Shown one piece after another: positions 44,357-53,448 of a DNA stretch of 64,000 nt. The stretch is from Novosphingobium resinovorum. GTDB lineage: Bacteria; Pseudomonadota; Alphaproteobacteria; Sphingomonadales; Sphingomonadaceae. The position numbers and the translations under genes were made by a program. Under the pieces are notes generated by a model. The model did no database searches. It saw only the letters and a program-made list of their open reading frames with translations, and was not told the origin of the DNA. Within the stretch, counting starts at the first letter, position 1. Each line of letters opens with the position of its first letter. Location: positions 248,001 to 312,000 of the forward strand of contig NZ_BSFC01000044.1 in assembly GCF_027922145.1 (NCBI RefSeq), read 5' to 3'.

Positions 44357-44779
44357 TCAGCGGCACTGGATGTCGCCCTTGTCGATCTCGCGCCCCAGCG
44401 CTCCGCCGAGGACGCCGCCCAGGATCGTGCCGATGGTCTTGTCACCACGGCCGGCGATCTGGTTCCCCGCCAGCGCGCCCACGCCGGCGCCGATGATCAG
44501 GCCGGTCGTGCCGTTGTCGCGCTTGCAATAGTAGCGTCCGTCATTGCCGCGCCAGACACGGTCGTTGCGGGTAAGGCGGCGCGGTTCGCGGTAGCGGCCG
44601 CGCGAATCGTACATGTCGCGGCGGTCGTAGCGATCGTGACGGTCATTGCGGTCGTACCGGTCATGGTCACGGCGACCGTGCGCGGGCGCCCAGGGCGGCG
44701 GGTCGCCAAGCACCGGCGCGACGGGCAGGGCAGTGATGGTGGCGGCGAACGCAGCCATCGCCAGCAGGGACTTCTTCAT
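44357..44779 (-). CDS. Glycine-zipper 2TM domain protein, copy B
   Basis: About 140 residues, a clear paralogue of the gene at 43798: both share WRGN(N/D)GRYYCK and NGTTGL(L/I)IG, followed by paired glycine zippers ending LGREID. Copy B has an added Asp/Arg/Tyr-rich segment (DRYDRNDRHDRYDRRD) after its signal peptide (MKKSLLAMAAFAATITALP). Likely envelope-associated. Each copy has its own terminator, so they are probably separate transcripts. Confidence 0.82.
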   Translation of the reverse strand: MKKSLLAMAAFAATITALPVAPVLGDPPPWAPAHGRRDHDRYDRNDRHDRYDRRDMYDSRGRYREPRRLTRNDRVWRGNDGRYYCKRDNGTTGLIIGAGVGALAGNQIAGRGDKTIGTILGGVLGGALGREIDKGDIQCR

Positions 44780-44942
44780 GGTTCAAACTCCTGCGAAAAT
44801 TCCTGTTCGAGAACCCGATCGGTCTGGACCCGCACTTCGCAACGCGCGATGAACCGCCGGGCAGGTCGGGAGCGCAAGGGACAAGATGGACCCGGACTGC
44901 GACGAAACGTTCAAAAGTGCAATTAGCTCCGAAAGGCATGCC

Positions 44943-45785
44943 ATGTTTCTCGATCTCATCGACGTCTTCGGCTCCGGCCCGCTCAGTGGCAATCCTCTGG
45001 CGGTCGTGCGCGGCGGTGAGGGGATGAGCGACGCGCAGATGCTGCGGCTGACGCAGTGGCTGGGCTATTCGGAGACGACCTTTCTCCTGCCGCCGACCGA
45101 CCCGGGGGCCGATTACCGGGTGCGTATATTCTACCCGGCGGGCGAACTGCCCTTCGCCGGGCACCCGACGCTGGGTAGTGCCCATGCGTGGCTCGCTGCC
45201 GGAGGAAAGGCGAAGGAGGACGGATGCGTGGTGCAGGAATGTGGCATAGGTCTCGTCGAGGTGCGCCGGGATGGCGAGCGGCTGGCGTTCCGCGCGCCGC
45301 CGCTGATCCGGTCGGGGCCGCTCGATGCCGAGGACCGCGCGGAAACGCTTCGCCTCACCGGGACAGACGAGGCGCAAGTCGTCGCCGCGGTCCATGCCGC
45401 CAACGGGCCGGGCTGGAAGCTGCTGCACCTTGCTTCGGCGGAGGCGGTGCTGGCGGCTGAGCCCGTCTCGCGTGCGCCGAAGGGGACCGACGTGGCGCTG
45501 CTGGGCCCGTGCGCTCCGGGTGGTGCGGCGCAGTTCGAGTTGCGGGCGTTCTTTGCCGATCCGGCAGGCAAGATGGTCGAGGACCCGGTGACCGGCAGTC
45601 TCAACGCGGCGGTGGCGCAGTACCTTTTCGCGAGCGGTCAGGCCGAGGGCAACTATGTCGCCGCGCAGGGCCGCAAGGTCGGGGCGGACGGGCTGGTCTA
45701 TTGCTCCCAGGATGAGAGCGGCGACGTCTGGATCGCCGGGCGCGTGGAGACCGTAGCGACGGGCGGGGCGTTGTTCTCCGCGTGA
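44943..45785 (+). CDS. PhzF family isomerase-like protein
   Basis: About 280 residues with the diaminopimelate-epimerase-like duplicated fold. Signature blocks are SGNPLAVV near the start, YPAGELPFAGHPTLGSAHA in the first half (with the catalytic-region Glu) and EDPVTGSLNAAVAQYL in the second. The start at 44943 (MFLDLIDVFGSG) fits the family; an upstream start would add 19 unrelated residues. The family isomerises small acids; no phenazine genes are nearby, so the substrate is unknown. Confidence 0.88.
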   Translation: MFLDLIDVFGSGPLSGNPLAVVRGGEGMSDAQMLRLTQWLGYSETTFLLPPTDPGADYRVRIFYPAGELPFAGHPTLGSAHAWLAAGGKAKEDGCVVQECGIGLVEVRRDGERLAFRAPPLIRSGPLDAEDRAETLRLTGTDEAQVVAAVHAANGPGWKLLHLASAEAVLAAEPVSRAPKGTDVALLGPCAPGGAAQFELRAFFADPAGKMVEDPVTGSLNAAVAQYLFASGQAEGNYVAAQGRKVGADGLVYCSQDESGDVWIAGRVETVATGGALFSA

Positions 45786-45789
45786 TCGC

Positions 45790-45868
45790 TCGTCATTGCG
45801 AGCGTAGCGAAGCAATCCAGGGCAGTTCTGCGCCGCCCTGGATTGCTTCGCTACGCTCGCAATGACGA
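45790..45868. repeat. REP-like palindrome, family A copy 3
   Basis: Nearly perfect inverted repeat with arms TCGTCATTGCGAGCGTAGCG and CGCTACGCTCGCAATGACGA, extended inward by AAGCAATCCAGGGC. It begins five bases after the PhzF stop codon. Confidence 0.92.
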
Positions 45869-45919
45869 TTCAAGTGGCTTGCTTTCCCGCTCGGCGCTGT
45901 CGGTAACCGAAAGGGAGGT

Positions 45920-47083
45920 TCAGCCCGTCTTCTTCGGCAGGGCGACCTCCGCGCTGCCCGTGCACATTGTCGTGCCCTTCTGGTTCTTCATCAGGTGCTT
46001 GACGTGGATGAGATGGCGGCCGTCTGCGTCCACCGACTTCTCGGTGACCTCGGCGGACTGGATCGTCACGTCGCCGGTCAGCGCAGGGCCGCGGTAGTTG
46101 GCGACTGAGTGCACCACCATGCCGTGCTGCCCCGCCCAGCCCGAAAGGTAGTCGGTCACCCACGAGCCCATCGACGCGCCGTAGCCGTAGCCGCGCGGCA
46201 TGCCGATGCGCCGGGCATACTTGGCGAACAGGTGCCCGCGCGAGGGGCCGTAATAAGCGCCGTCGGTGAGGAACGGGTTCACCTTGAGCATGTCGGGGTC
46301 GTTCTCGTACCCGGCCATCTCGCGCGTGAAGCCGAGGCCTTCGAGGTCCTGCTTGCGCAAGTCGAGCGTGCCCCAGGTGTTGACGATATAGGCGCGCCAC
46401 TCGGTTGCGAAGCTGGCGATGGAGTGGGGGCCGAAGACGCGCTCCGGCAACTGGTCGCCGACCGCGACGTCGTCCCACCAGCGTTCCTTGTTGCCGAGGT
46501 CATGGAGCATGCGGACCCAGGCGAAGCGGCGCTCCTCCATCTCCTCCAGCGCTTCGTCGGTCCATTCGGGCTCCTCGAAGTCGTCGGTCTTGACGTTGTC
46601 GCCGCCCGCCGCCGCGCGGTAGCGGATCGAGGTGGAGCGCTGGCGGGCGATCTCCTCGCCCTTCTGGTTGGAGTAGTTATTGTCGCCGCGCTGGAAGCAG
46701 GTGGGGCCGAAGCCGGTCTGCTTGACCGTGTAGTCGAACGGTATGCGGGTGTTGGTGATCACGTCGCCCGGCTCGATGCGCGGGCCGTAGAACCACCACT
46801 CGTCGCCGCCGAACAGGAGGTGCGAGTTTGCGATCTTGCCGACGCAGGCGGGCGCGGCGCCGTGGCCGTCGTCCGTCGCGATGGCGAAGCTCTGCGGCGC
46901 GACGAGGCGGCCCCATACGCTCGCCTCGGCATGACCGGGATCGAAGTGGGCGAGGTTGGGGTAATGCATCGCATGGACCCAGCGGCGGATGTCGTTGGGT
47001 GCGATGGCCTCACGCAAGGGCGAGAAGTCCATCGTCTTGCCGAGATGGTTGTCGATGTCGGAACAGTCGAAGTCGTCGCTCAT
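45920..47083 (-). CDS. MaoC/FAS1-like dehydratase domain protein
   Basis: About 387 residues from the ATG at 47083. It is predicted to contain two hot-dog folds: an N-terminal MaoC-like N domain (HYPNLAHFDPGHAEASVWG, DEWWFYGPRIEPGD) and a C-terminal hydratase-like domain (ADGRHLIHVKHLMKNQKGTT). This family hydrates enoyl-CoA intermediates in fatty acid, sterol or aromatic side-chain degradation. It starts eight bases after the stop of the upstream flavin-type gene, so the two form an operon. The exact substrate is unknown. Confidence 0.82.
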   Translation of the reverse strand: MSDDFDCSDIDNHLGKTMDFSPLREAIAPNDIRRWVHAMHYPNLAHFDPGHAEASVWGRLVAPQSFAIATDDGHGAAPACVGKIANSHLLFGGDEWWFYGPRIEPGDVITNTRIPFDYTVKQTGFGPTCFQRGDNNYSNQKGEEIARQRSTSIRYRAAAGGDNVKTDDFEEPEWTDEALEEMEERRFAWVRMLHDLGNKERWWDDVAVGDQLPERVFGPHSIASFATEWRAYIVNTWGTLDLRKQDLEGLGFTREMAGYENDPDMLKVNPFLTDGAYYGPSRGHLFAKYARRIGMPRGYGYGASMGSWVTDYLSGWAGQHGMVVHSVANYRGPALTGDVTIQSAEVTEKSVDADGRHLIHVKHLMKNQKGTTMCTGSAEVALPKKTG

Positions 47084-47091
47084 GGTGTCTC

Positions 47092-47607
47092 TCAGAATTG
47101 CCTGATGCCGGTGGCGTCTTCGGCCTTGAATACGGGGATCGGCTCGATCGCCTTGAGCATGACCAGCGGGATCACGCGGTCCGTCGCCTTCTGGTAATCG
47201 GCGTAGAAGGGATGGCAGTCGGTCAGGAAGGCCCAGACCTTGTCGCGCTCGGCGCCTTCGGGTTCGCGCCATGTGGCGCGAAAGGCTTGCGTGGCGACCT
47301 GGAAGTCGACCGTCTCGGCCTCGCGGATGTTGAGATACCAGGCAGGGTGATGGTCGGCGCCGCCCTTGGAGGCGCAGATCACGACCTCGCCGCCGATGTC
47401 GGCGTAGCAAAGGGGCGTGATGAAGACCTTGCCGCTCTTGCGGCCGACGTACTTGACCAGGCAGTGCGTGGCGAAGGACCGGCCGCCGACAGGCGTGATG
47501 TCCATGATGTGACCCTGCGCGCCGCCTGACGACAGGTACATGTCGCGGTGTTCGACCACCCAGTCCTTGCGCGTGTCGCGGATCGCGGCCGACGTGTCGT
47601 CGCTCAT
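47092..47607 (-). CDS. Nitroreductase/quinone reductase family protein (deazaflavin-type split barrel)
   Basis: About 171 residues from the ATG at 47607, which has GAGGAGAAG upstream. The pattern VKYVGRKSGKVFITPLCYA followed by GGEVVICASKGGADHHPAWYLNI is characteristic of the DUF385/Ddn-like flavin-binding split barrel, usually FMN or F420 dependent. Whether this organism makes F420 is not shown here. It is the first gene of a pair with the MaoC-like gene, suggesting a joint step in a catabolic pathway. Confidence 0.82.
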   Translation of the reverse strand: MSDDTSAAIRDTRKDWVVEHRDMYLSSGGAQGHIMDITPVGGRSFATHCLVKYVGRKSGKVFITPLCYADIGGEVVICASKGGADHHPAWYLNIREAETVDFQVATQAFRATWREPEGAERDKVWAFLTDCHPFYADYQKATDRVIPLVMLKAIEPIPVFKAEDATGIRQF

Positions 47608-47759
47608 GGGCTTCTCCTCTCCTCCCGAGCCGAGGCCCGAGGATGGGGGAGGAGAACCGCGCGCGTCCAACCCCGAATGGGGACGCCGGGCAGTGATCGC
47701 CGGGGCGGTTGGGGGAGTGGGCCGGAAGACCGCCACCATGGCCGAGGCTACCCCTGCAT

Positions 47760-47842
47760 CGTCATTGCGAGCGGCGAAGCCGCGCGGCAATCCAGGGCAG
47801 TCGCAACCCGCCCTGGATTGCTTCGCTACGCTCGCAATGACG
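47760..47842. repeat. REP-like palindrome, family A copy 4
   Basis: Starts CGTCATTGCGAGCGGCGAAG and ends CGCTACGCTCGCAATGACG; the left arm is diverged in the middle. It lies between the minus-strand TetR gene stop and the flavin-type gene. Confidence 0.88.
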
Positions 47843-47857
47843 AATGTAGGCAGCCTT

Positions 47858-48475
47858 TCAGTCGGCGTCCTTCTCCGGCGGCCAGACGCTGTGCGAGAGC
47901 AGGTTGTCGACGAAGGCCTCGTGCTGGGCCTGCCCGACGGGGTCGGGGCGCAGCAGCACGTCGGTGCGATAGCCCGTAACCGCAGACATCGTGAGCTGTG
48001 TCAGCTGCTGCGCTTCATCGACATCGAAGCGCGTGGCGAAGAAGTCTGCGATGGCGCAGCGCAGCTTGACCGGGCCGCGCATGTAGAAGGTCTCCTTGAT
48101 CTCGGGAAACCGCTCACCCTCGCTCACCACAAGGCGGTAGAGCATGACCGAATTGTCGCGCAGCAGGCAGTCGATGAAGCGCAGGCACGCCCGGCGCAGC
48201 GCCGGGACCGAGAAGGTCTGCCCGGTCAGCACTTCTTCAACATCGCGCGCGAACGTTTCGACGTGGAGGTCGACGACGGCGGTGAACAACTCTTCCTTCG
48301 AGGCGAAGTGCGCCCACAAGGTCGCCTTCGATCCGCCCACGGTATCGGCGATCGCGGACATCGTCGTCTCGGCGTAACCTTGTTCGAGGAACATGCCCGA
48401 GGCGACCTGCACGATCTCCGCGCGTTTGCGGGCCTTGTTCGCCTCGCGCTTTGAAATTCCGGTCTTTTCCATCAT
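47858..48475 (-). CDS. TetR family regulator of the adjacent efflux operon
   Basis: About 205 residues from the ATG at 48475 (an adjacent ATG at 48472 is possible). The N-terminal helix-turn-helix is typical: KRAEIVQVASGMFLEQGY, TTMSAIADTVGGSKATLWAHF. The ligand domain shows no recognised motif. It diverges from the OMF-HlyD-EmrB operon, and a perfect 16-base palindrome lies three bases upstream of its start, so it very likely represses both itself and the pump until bound by a drug or metabolite. Confidence 0.88.
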   Translation of the reverse strand: MMEKTGISKREANKARKRAEIVQVASGMFLEQGYAETTMSAIADTVGGSKATLWAHFASKEELFTAVVDLHVETFARDVEEVLTGQTFSVPALRRACLRFIDCLLRDNSVMLYRLVVSEGERFPEIKETFYMRGPVKLRCAIADFFATRFDVDEAQQLTQLTMSAVTGYRTDVLLRPDPVGQAQHEAFVDNLLSHSVWPPEKDAD

Positions 48476-48477
48476 GG

Positions 48478-48493
48478 TGTACTCTCTAGTACA
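48478..48493. promoter_or_regulatory. Likely TetR operator between the regulator and the efflux operon
   Basis: TGTACT-CTCT-AGTACA is a perfect inverted repeat in the divergent interval. A TTGACA hexamer at 48502-48507 reads toward the efflux genes, though no good -10 hexamer follows at the usual spacing. Confidence 0.6.
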
Positions 48494-48540
48494 GTTTTTT
48501 ATTGACAGAAACAAGCCGGCAAACGATTTGGACCGTACCG

Positions 48541-49995
48541 ATGAGTACAAAATTCTCCCCCCGAGTCGCGACGGCCGCGCTGCTGATCGCCTCCAGTTCG
48601 CTCGCCGGGTGCGGTGCGCCCGACCTTGGGCCACGTCCCGAGCTGCGCCCGCCGTCGACCCTCGACAGCGCCGCCTCGATCCAGGGCACCGCTGCCGAAT
48701 GGCCGCAGGAGCGCTGGTGGACCGCTTACGGCGATCCCCAGCTCGACGGTCTGGTGGACGAGGCGATCAAGGGTTCGCCCGATGTCGCCACAGCGCTGGC
48801 CCGCATCCGCCAGGCGCAGGGCGCGCTCGAATCCTCGCGCGCCGCGCTGCTGCCCAGCATCGGCGGGCAGGGCTCGGCCTCGGTCGAGAAACAGAGCTAC
48901 AACAACGGCACTCCGGTCGCCGCGCTGCCCAAGGGCTGGAAGGACTATGGCATGCTTGCCTTGTCCGCCAACCTCAACCTCGACATCTGGGGCAAGAACC
49001 GCGCACTCCTTGCGGCCGCGACTTCGGCTGCCGAGGCCGCCGTCGCCGACGAGCGGCAGGCCGAATTGGTGCTCGCCTCGGAAGTCGTGTCGTCCTACTT
49101 CGACCTCGGCCGCCTGCTCGAACGCCAGAAGGTGCTCGACGAGACGCTGGCCGCGCGCGAAGGTTCGGCCAAGCTGGTCGGCCAGCGCGTGACGCAGGGC
49201 CTCGACAACCAGAGCCCGCTGCGCCAGTCCAACGCCGAAGCCGCCCGCGCACGGATCGACGTCGCCGCCAACCGCGAGCAGATCGAGAAGCGCCGCCACG
49301 CGCTCGCCGCGCTGCTCGGCGCTGGTCCCGATCGCACCCTGACGCTCACCCCCCCGTCGATCGCGACCATCGCCGCTACGCCGGTGCCGGCCGATGCGGG
49401 CATCGCGCTCGCCGGTCGTCGCCCCGACATCGTCATGTCGCGCAAGCTGGTGCAGGCGGCCGACAAGGGCGTCGAGTATGCGAAGAAGTCGTTCCTTCCC
49501 GACATCTCGCTGAGCGGCCTCATCGGCCTCAGCTCGCTGGGCATCTCGCACTTGTTCGACGGCGGTTCGGACTATGGCAGCGCGGGTGCGGCGGTGAGCC
49601 TGCCGATCTTCCAGGGCGGGGCGCTTTCGGGTCGCTATCGCCTGGCACGCGGCGGCTACGACACGATGGTCGCCAGCTACAACAAGTCGGTGATCGGTGC
49701 GCTGCAGGAAGTCGCCGACGCGCTTTCCACCCGCACTTCGGCCGGTGAGCAGGAGCGCCACGCGCTCGAAGCCCGGACCGAGGCGAACGCCGCCTACGGC
49801 CTCGCGCTCCAGCGCTACAAGGGCGGTTTGAGCACCTATATCGACGTGCTCAGCGCCGAAACCACCGCGCTCGACACCCGCCTCGGCGCGGTCGACGCTC
49901 ACTTCGCCACGCTCGCCAGCGAAGTCGCGCTCAAGCGCGCCCTGGGCGGCGGATATGCAGACGATTCAGCCAAGAAGGCCACCCCCGATGAGTGA
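48541..49995 (+). CDS. Efflux outer-membrane factor (NodT/TolC-like lipoprotein)
   Basis: About 484 residues. From the ATG at 48541 the signal peptide ends in a lipobox (SSLAGC-G). WWTAYGDPQLDGLVDEA and two repeated coiled-coil/outer-membrane-efflux halves follow, including LNLDIWGKNRALLAAA and LPIFQGGALSGRYRLA, the NodT-family pattern. It would form the outer-membrane duct of the tripartite pump with the next two genes. The frame extends upstream to a TTG at 48502, but the lipobox favours the ATG. It overlaps the HlyD gene by eight bases. Confidence 0.93.
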   Translation: MSTKFSPRVATAALLIASSSLAGCGAPDLGPRPELRPPSTLDSAASIQGTAAEWPQERWWTAYGDPQLDGLVDEAIKGSPDVATALARIRQAQGALESSRAALLPSIGGQGSASVEKQSYNNGTPVAALPKGWKDYGMLALSANLNLDIWGKNRALLAAATSAAEAAVADERQAELVLASEVVSSYFDLGRLLERQKVLDETLAAREGSAKLVGQRVTQGLDNQSPLRQSNAEAARARIDVAANREQIEKRRHALAALLGAGPDRTLTLTPPSIATIAATPVPADAGIALAGRRPDIVMSRKLVQAADKGVEYAKKSFLPDISLSGLIGLSSLGISHLFDGGSDYGSAGAAVSLPIFQGGALSGRYRLARGGYDTMVASYNKSVIGALQEVADALSTRTSAGEQERHALEARTEANAAYGLALQRYKGGLSTYIDVLSAETTALDTRLGAVDAHFATLASEVALKRALGGGYADDSAKKATPDE

Positions 49996-51127
49996 CGAAA
50001 CCCCCAACGACGCCGGTTCGAGCACCGTCGTGGACAAGAGCAAGCGCAAGAACCTTCTGCTCGGCCTTGGCGGCGCAGTCGTCGTGATCGGCGGCCTGTG
50101 GTTCCTCTACGCGGAGTTCATCGGCAGCCGCACGGTCTCGACCGACAATGCCTATGTCGCCGGTGAGAACGCGCAGGTCACCCCGCTGACTTCGGGCCGC
50201 GTGGTCGAGGTGCTCGTCACCGACACGCAGCCGGTGCGCAAGGGCCAGCTGCTGTTCCGCATCGAGGACTCCGACCAGAAGATCGCGGTCCAGCAGGCCG
50301 AAGCCAACCTTGCGATGATGCAGCGCCGCTACGGCCAGTCGATCGCCAACAACGCGGCGCTGGGCGCCGCCGCCGGGGCGAGCGACGCGCAGATCAACAC
50401 TGCGCGCGCCGGGCTCGCCTCCGCGCAGGCGACGCTGACCAAGACCCAGGAAGACTACAAGCGCCGTGCGGCCCTTTCGGGCACCGGCGCGGTGTCCAAT
50501 GAGGAACTGACGACCGCGCGCCAGGCGCTGGACTCGGCAAAGGCATCCTACCAGCAGGCCCAGGCCGCCGTCGCGCAGGCGCAGGAAAACGCCCGCAGCG
50601 CCCGCCGCCAGGAAGAGGCCGCCGTCGCGCTCACCAAGGGCACGACCCTGCAGACCGCGCCGGAGATCCTGCAGGCGCAGGCCCAGCTGGAGCAGGCGAA
50701 GCTCGACCTCGAACGCACCATCGTGCGCGCGCCGATCGACGGCGTCGTGTCCCGGCGCAGCATCCAGGTCGGCCAGCGCATCCAGAGCGGGCAGGCGGCG
50801 ATGACCGTCGTGCCGGTGGGTGAACTCTACGTCGACGCGAACTTCAAGGAAGATCAGCTCGGCAAGGTCCGCTCGGGCCAGAAGGCTACGCTGACTTCCG
50901 ACTTCTACGGCGGCAAGGTCGAATACCACGGCAAGGTCGTCGGCTTCTCGGGTGGCACCGGCGCGGCGTTCTCGCTGATCCCGGCGCAGAACGCGACCGG
51001 CAACTGGATCAAGGTGGTGCAGCGCCTGCCGGTGCGCATCCAGCTCGATCCCAAGGAGCTGAAGGAGCACCCGCTGCGCATCGGCCTGTCGATGGAAGCC
51101 GAGATCGACCTGACGGACAACGACTGA
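49988..51127 (+). CDS. HlyD/EmrA family periplasmic adaptor
   Basis: About 379 residues from the ATG at 49988, overlapping the stop of the OMF gene. One N-terminal membrane helix (NLLLGLGGAVVVIGGLWFLY) is followed by the split lipoyl-like domain (STDNAYVAGENAQVTPLTSGRV and RTIVRAPIDGVVSRRSIQVGQ) and a long Ala/Gln-rich coiled coil (AKASYQQAQAAVAQAQENA). It bridges the EmrB-type pump and the outer-membrane factor. It overlaps the pump gene by one base (TGATG). Confidence 0.93.
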   Translation: MSDETPNDAGSSTVVDKSKRKNLLLGLGGAVVVIGGLWFLYAEFIGSRTVSTDNAYVAGENAQVTPLTSGRVVEVLVTDTQPVRKGQLLFRIEDSDQKIAVQQAEANLAMMQRRYGQSIANNAALGAAAGASDAQINTARAGLASAQATLTKTQEDYKRRAALSGTGAVSNEELTTARQALDSAKASYQQAQAAVAQAQENARSARRQEEAAVALTKGTTLQTAPEILQAQAQLEQAKLDLERTIVRAPIDGVVSRRSIQVGQRIQSGQAAMTVVPVGELYVDANFKEDQLGKVRSGQKATLTSDFYGGKVEYHGKVVGFSGGTGAAFSLIPAQNATGNWIKVVQRLPVRIQLDPKELKEHPLRIGLSMEAEIDLTDND

Positions 51128-52677
51128 TGGCCGGCGGCGCTCCGGCTGCAGCGGCGCAGGAAAGCGGACCACCGCTGACCGGCGCCAAGCTGATCCTGGC
51201 GGGCTTCGTGCTCGCCATGGCCAACTTCATCGTCGTGCTCGACACCACGATCGCCAACGTTTCGGTGCCGCACATTGCGGGCGGCCTTGCCGTCTCGGTG
51301 TCGAGCGGCACCTGGGTCATCACGTCCTACGCGGTCGCCGAGGCGATCTGCGTGCCGTTGACGGGCTGGCTCGCCAACCGCTTCGGCGCCTTGCGGGTAT
51401 TCATGTTCTCGCTGGTCGGCTTCGGGATATTCTCGACGCTGTGCGGGCTTTCGGGGACGCTCTCGGCACTGGTCATCTTCCGTCTCGGGCAGGGCTTCTG
51501 CGGCGGGCCGCTGATGCCGCTGACGCAGACGCTGATGCTGAAGATCTTCCCCAAGGAGATGCAGCCCAAGGCGATGGCGATGTGGGCGATGACGGTCGTG
51601 ACCGCGCCGATCGCCGGTCCGATCCTGGGCGGCTACATCTCCGACAACTGGTCGTGGGAGTGGATCTTCTTCATCAACGTGCCGATCGTGGCGCTGATCT
51701 TCTTCGGCGTGGCGGTGCTGCTGCGCGGGCAGGAGACGCCGACCCAGAAGCTGCCGATAGACAAGATCGGGCTGGCGCTGCTGGTGATCTTCATCGGCGC
51801 GTTCCAGATGATGCTCGACCTCGGGCGGGACGAGGACTGGTTCTCCTCCACCAAGATCGTCGCGCTGGCGTGCATCGCGGGCGTGTTCTTCATCGCCTTC
51901 CTGATCTGGGAGCTGACCGAGGAACACCCGATCGTGAACCTCAGCGTGTTCCGCTATCGAGGGTTCTCTGCGTCCACGGCCTCGCTGACGATCGCTTTCG
52001 GTACGTACTTCGCCTCGATCGTGGTCATCCCGCAGTGGCTTCAGACCTCGATGGGTTATACCGCCACGGAGGCGGGGCGGGCGATGGCCTTCTCGGGCGT
52101 ATTGGCGGTGGTCGCATCGCCCTTCGTGCCGGCGCTGATGAAGCGGTTCGACCCGCGCCTGCTGGTGTTTATCGGCGTCTCGTGGATCGGTGTCTGCGCG
52201 CTGATGCGCATGACATGGTCTACCGACATCACGTTCTGGACGATTGCCATCCCGCAGCTGCTGCAGGGTGTCGGCGTCTCGCTGATGATCGTGCCGCTCA
52301 CCACCATCAGCCTCAGTTCGGTGCAGCCGCACGAGACCGCCTCGGCCGCCGGTATCGCCAACTTCGGGCGAACCCTGGCAGGCGCGGTGGCGACGGCGAT
52401 CATCACCACCGTGTGGAGCGACATGTCGCGTTCGCGCAGCGCCGACCTGTCGGGCGTGCTCAACGGGGCGGACGCGACCTCGCAGGCGCTCCAGCAGCAA
52501 GGCTTCAGTGCCGAGCAGGCGCGCGTGGCGATCGCGCAGATGGTCGAGAATCAGGGCACCGCGGTGGCCACGGGCGAGCTGTTCGTGATCAGCGCCATCG
52601 CCCTGTTCCTTGCCGCGATGACCATCTGGCTGGCTCCGCGCCCGCCCAAGAACGTGAAGCCCGCCGCAGGGCACTGA
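51127..52677 (+). CDS. EmrB/QacA-type MFS drug transporter (DHA2 family)
   Basis: Inner-membrane proton antiporter of about 516 residues with about 14 helices. It shows the DHA2 motif ANFIVVLDTTIANVSVPHIAGGL, the loop motif GWLANRFGALRV and motif C-like AGPILGGYISDNWSWEWIFFINVP. It expels drugs or toxic hydrophobic compounds through the adaptor and OMF encoded just upstream. Substrates are not deducible. Two strong hairpins follow. Confidence 0.94.
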   Translation: MAGGAPAAAAQESGPPLTGAKLILAGFVLAMANFIVVLDTTIANVSVPHIAGGLAVSVSSGTWVITSYAVAEAICVPLTGWLANRFGALRVFMFSLVGFGIFSTLCGLSGTLSALVIFRLGQGFCGGPLMPLTQTLMLKIFPKEMQPKAMAMWAMTVVTAPIAGPILGGYISDNWSWEWIFFINVPIVALIFFGVAVLLRGQETPTQKLPIDKIGLALLVIFIGAFQMMLDLGRDEDWFSSTKIVALACIAGVFFIAFLIWELTEEHPIVNLSVFRYRGFSASTASLTIAFGTYFASIVVIPQWLQTSMGYTATEAGRAMAFSGVLAVVASPFVPALMKRFDPRLLVFIGVSWIGVCALMRMTWSTDITFWTIAIPQLLQGVGVSLMIVPLTTISLSSVQPHETASAAGIANFGRTLAGAVATAIITTVWSDMSRSRSADLSGVLNGADATSQALQQQGFSAEQARVAIAQMVENQGTAVATGELFVISAIALFLAAMTIWLAPRPPKNVKPAAGH

Positions 52678-52689
52678 GTTACCAGACAG

Positions 52690-52784
52690 CCGGTGTCGCC
52701 GCCCCCGAACAGGCGGCACCGGCGCGTCGGCCGGACCGAAAGCACAGACAGCCCCCCAGTCCCCCCGCTTTCCGTCCGGCCGAC
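52690..52784 (+). terminator. Two strong hairpins after the efflux operon
   Basis: CCGGTGTCGCC (52690-52700) pairs with GGCGGCACCGG (52712-52722), with one G-U pair. Bases 52726-52742 pair with 52768-52784 over 17 positions with one mismatch. The pair lies 12 bases after the emrB-type stop codon, so it likely ends the operon; lack of a U-run leaves this inferred. Confidence 0.6.
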
Positions 52785-52843
52785 GCACCCTTCGGGCGCA
52801 GGTCGCTCTTGCCGAACCGGGGCGGCGATCCCATTGCAAGGCA

Positions 52844-53448
52844 ATGGAAAACGACGCCCGCCGAGAGGCTCCCGCCACTGCCCGCAACCGTGACCCGATC
52901 CTGTCGGTCCTGCGCGACGTGCTGCCGGTATCCGGCCATGTGCTGGAGATCGCCAGCGGCACCGGCGAGCATGCCATCCACTTCGCCGCCGCCTTGCCCG
53001 ACCTCGTCTGGCAGCCGACCGATCCCGATGCCAACGCGCGCGCCTCGATCGCGGCATGGGGGGGCAGGCGGAGCTGGCAAACTTGCGCGCGCCGCTGGAA
53101 CTGGACGCGGCCTCGCATGAATGGCCGATCACGGAGGCACAGGCGGTCGTCTGCATCAACATGATCCACATCAGCCCCTGGACCGCGACGGAGGGCCTCA
53201 TGGCCGGCGCCGCGCGGGTGCTGGAATCGGGCTACCCGCTGGTGCTGTACGGCCCCTATCGGCGAGAGGGGCTGACGCTCGAGCCCAGCAACGCGGCCTT
53301 CGACGAGGACCTCAAGCGGCGCAACCCGGAATGGGGCCTGCGCAGCGTGGAAACCGTGCGCGCCTGCGCTCTGGACAATGGCCTGGCGTTCGACAGTCTC
53401 GTCGAGATGCCCGCCAACAATCTGATGCTGGTCTTCAGGAAGCGCTGA
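52844..53448 (+). pseudogene. DUF938 class I SAM methyltransferase-like gene, frameshifted
   Basis: The N-terminal half (52844 on: RRDAPATARN-type start region, VLEIASGTGEHAIHFAAALP, the SAM-binding loop) and the C-terminal half (to 53448: VVCINMIHISPW, LYGPYRREG, FDEDLKRRNPEWGLR) are in different frames. They join if one G is added to the run of seven at 53058-53064. Intact DUF938 proteins are about 200 residues, matching the joined length. Either a recent one-base deletion or a homopolymer sequencing error. The 3' end overlaps the convergent MATE gene by 14 bases. Confidence 0.8.

Noticed and set aside
43798..44779. Tandem repeats suggesting a CRISPR or phage array
   Set aside because: The similarity is between two protein-coding paralogues with normal signals, not short spaced repeats.
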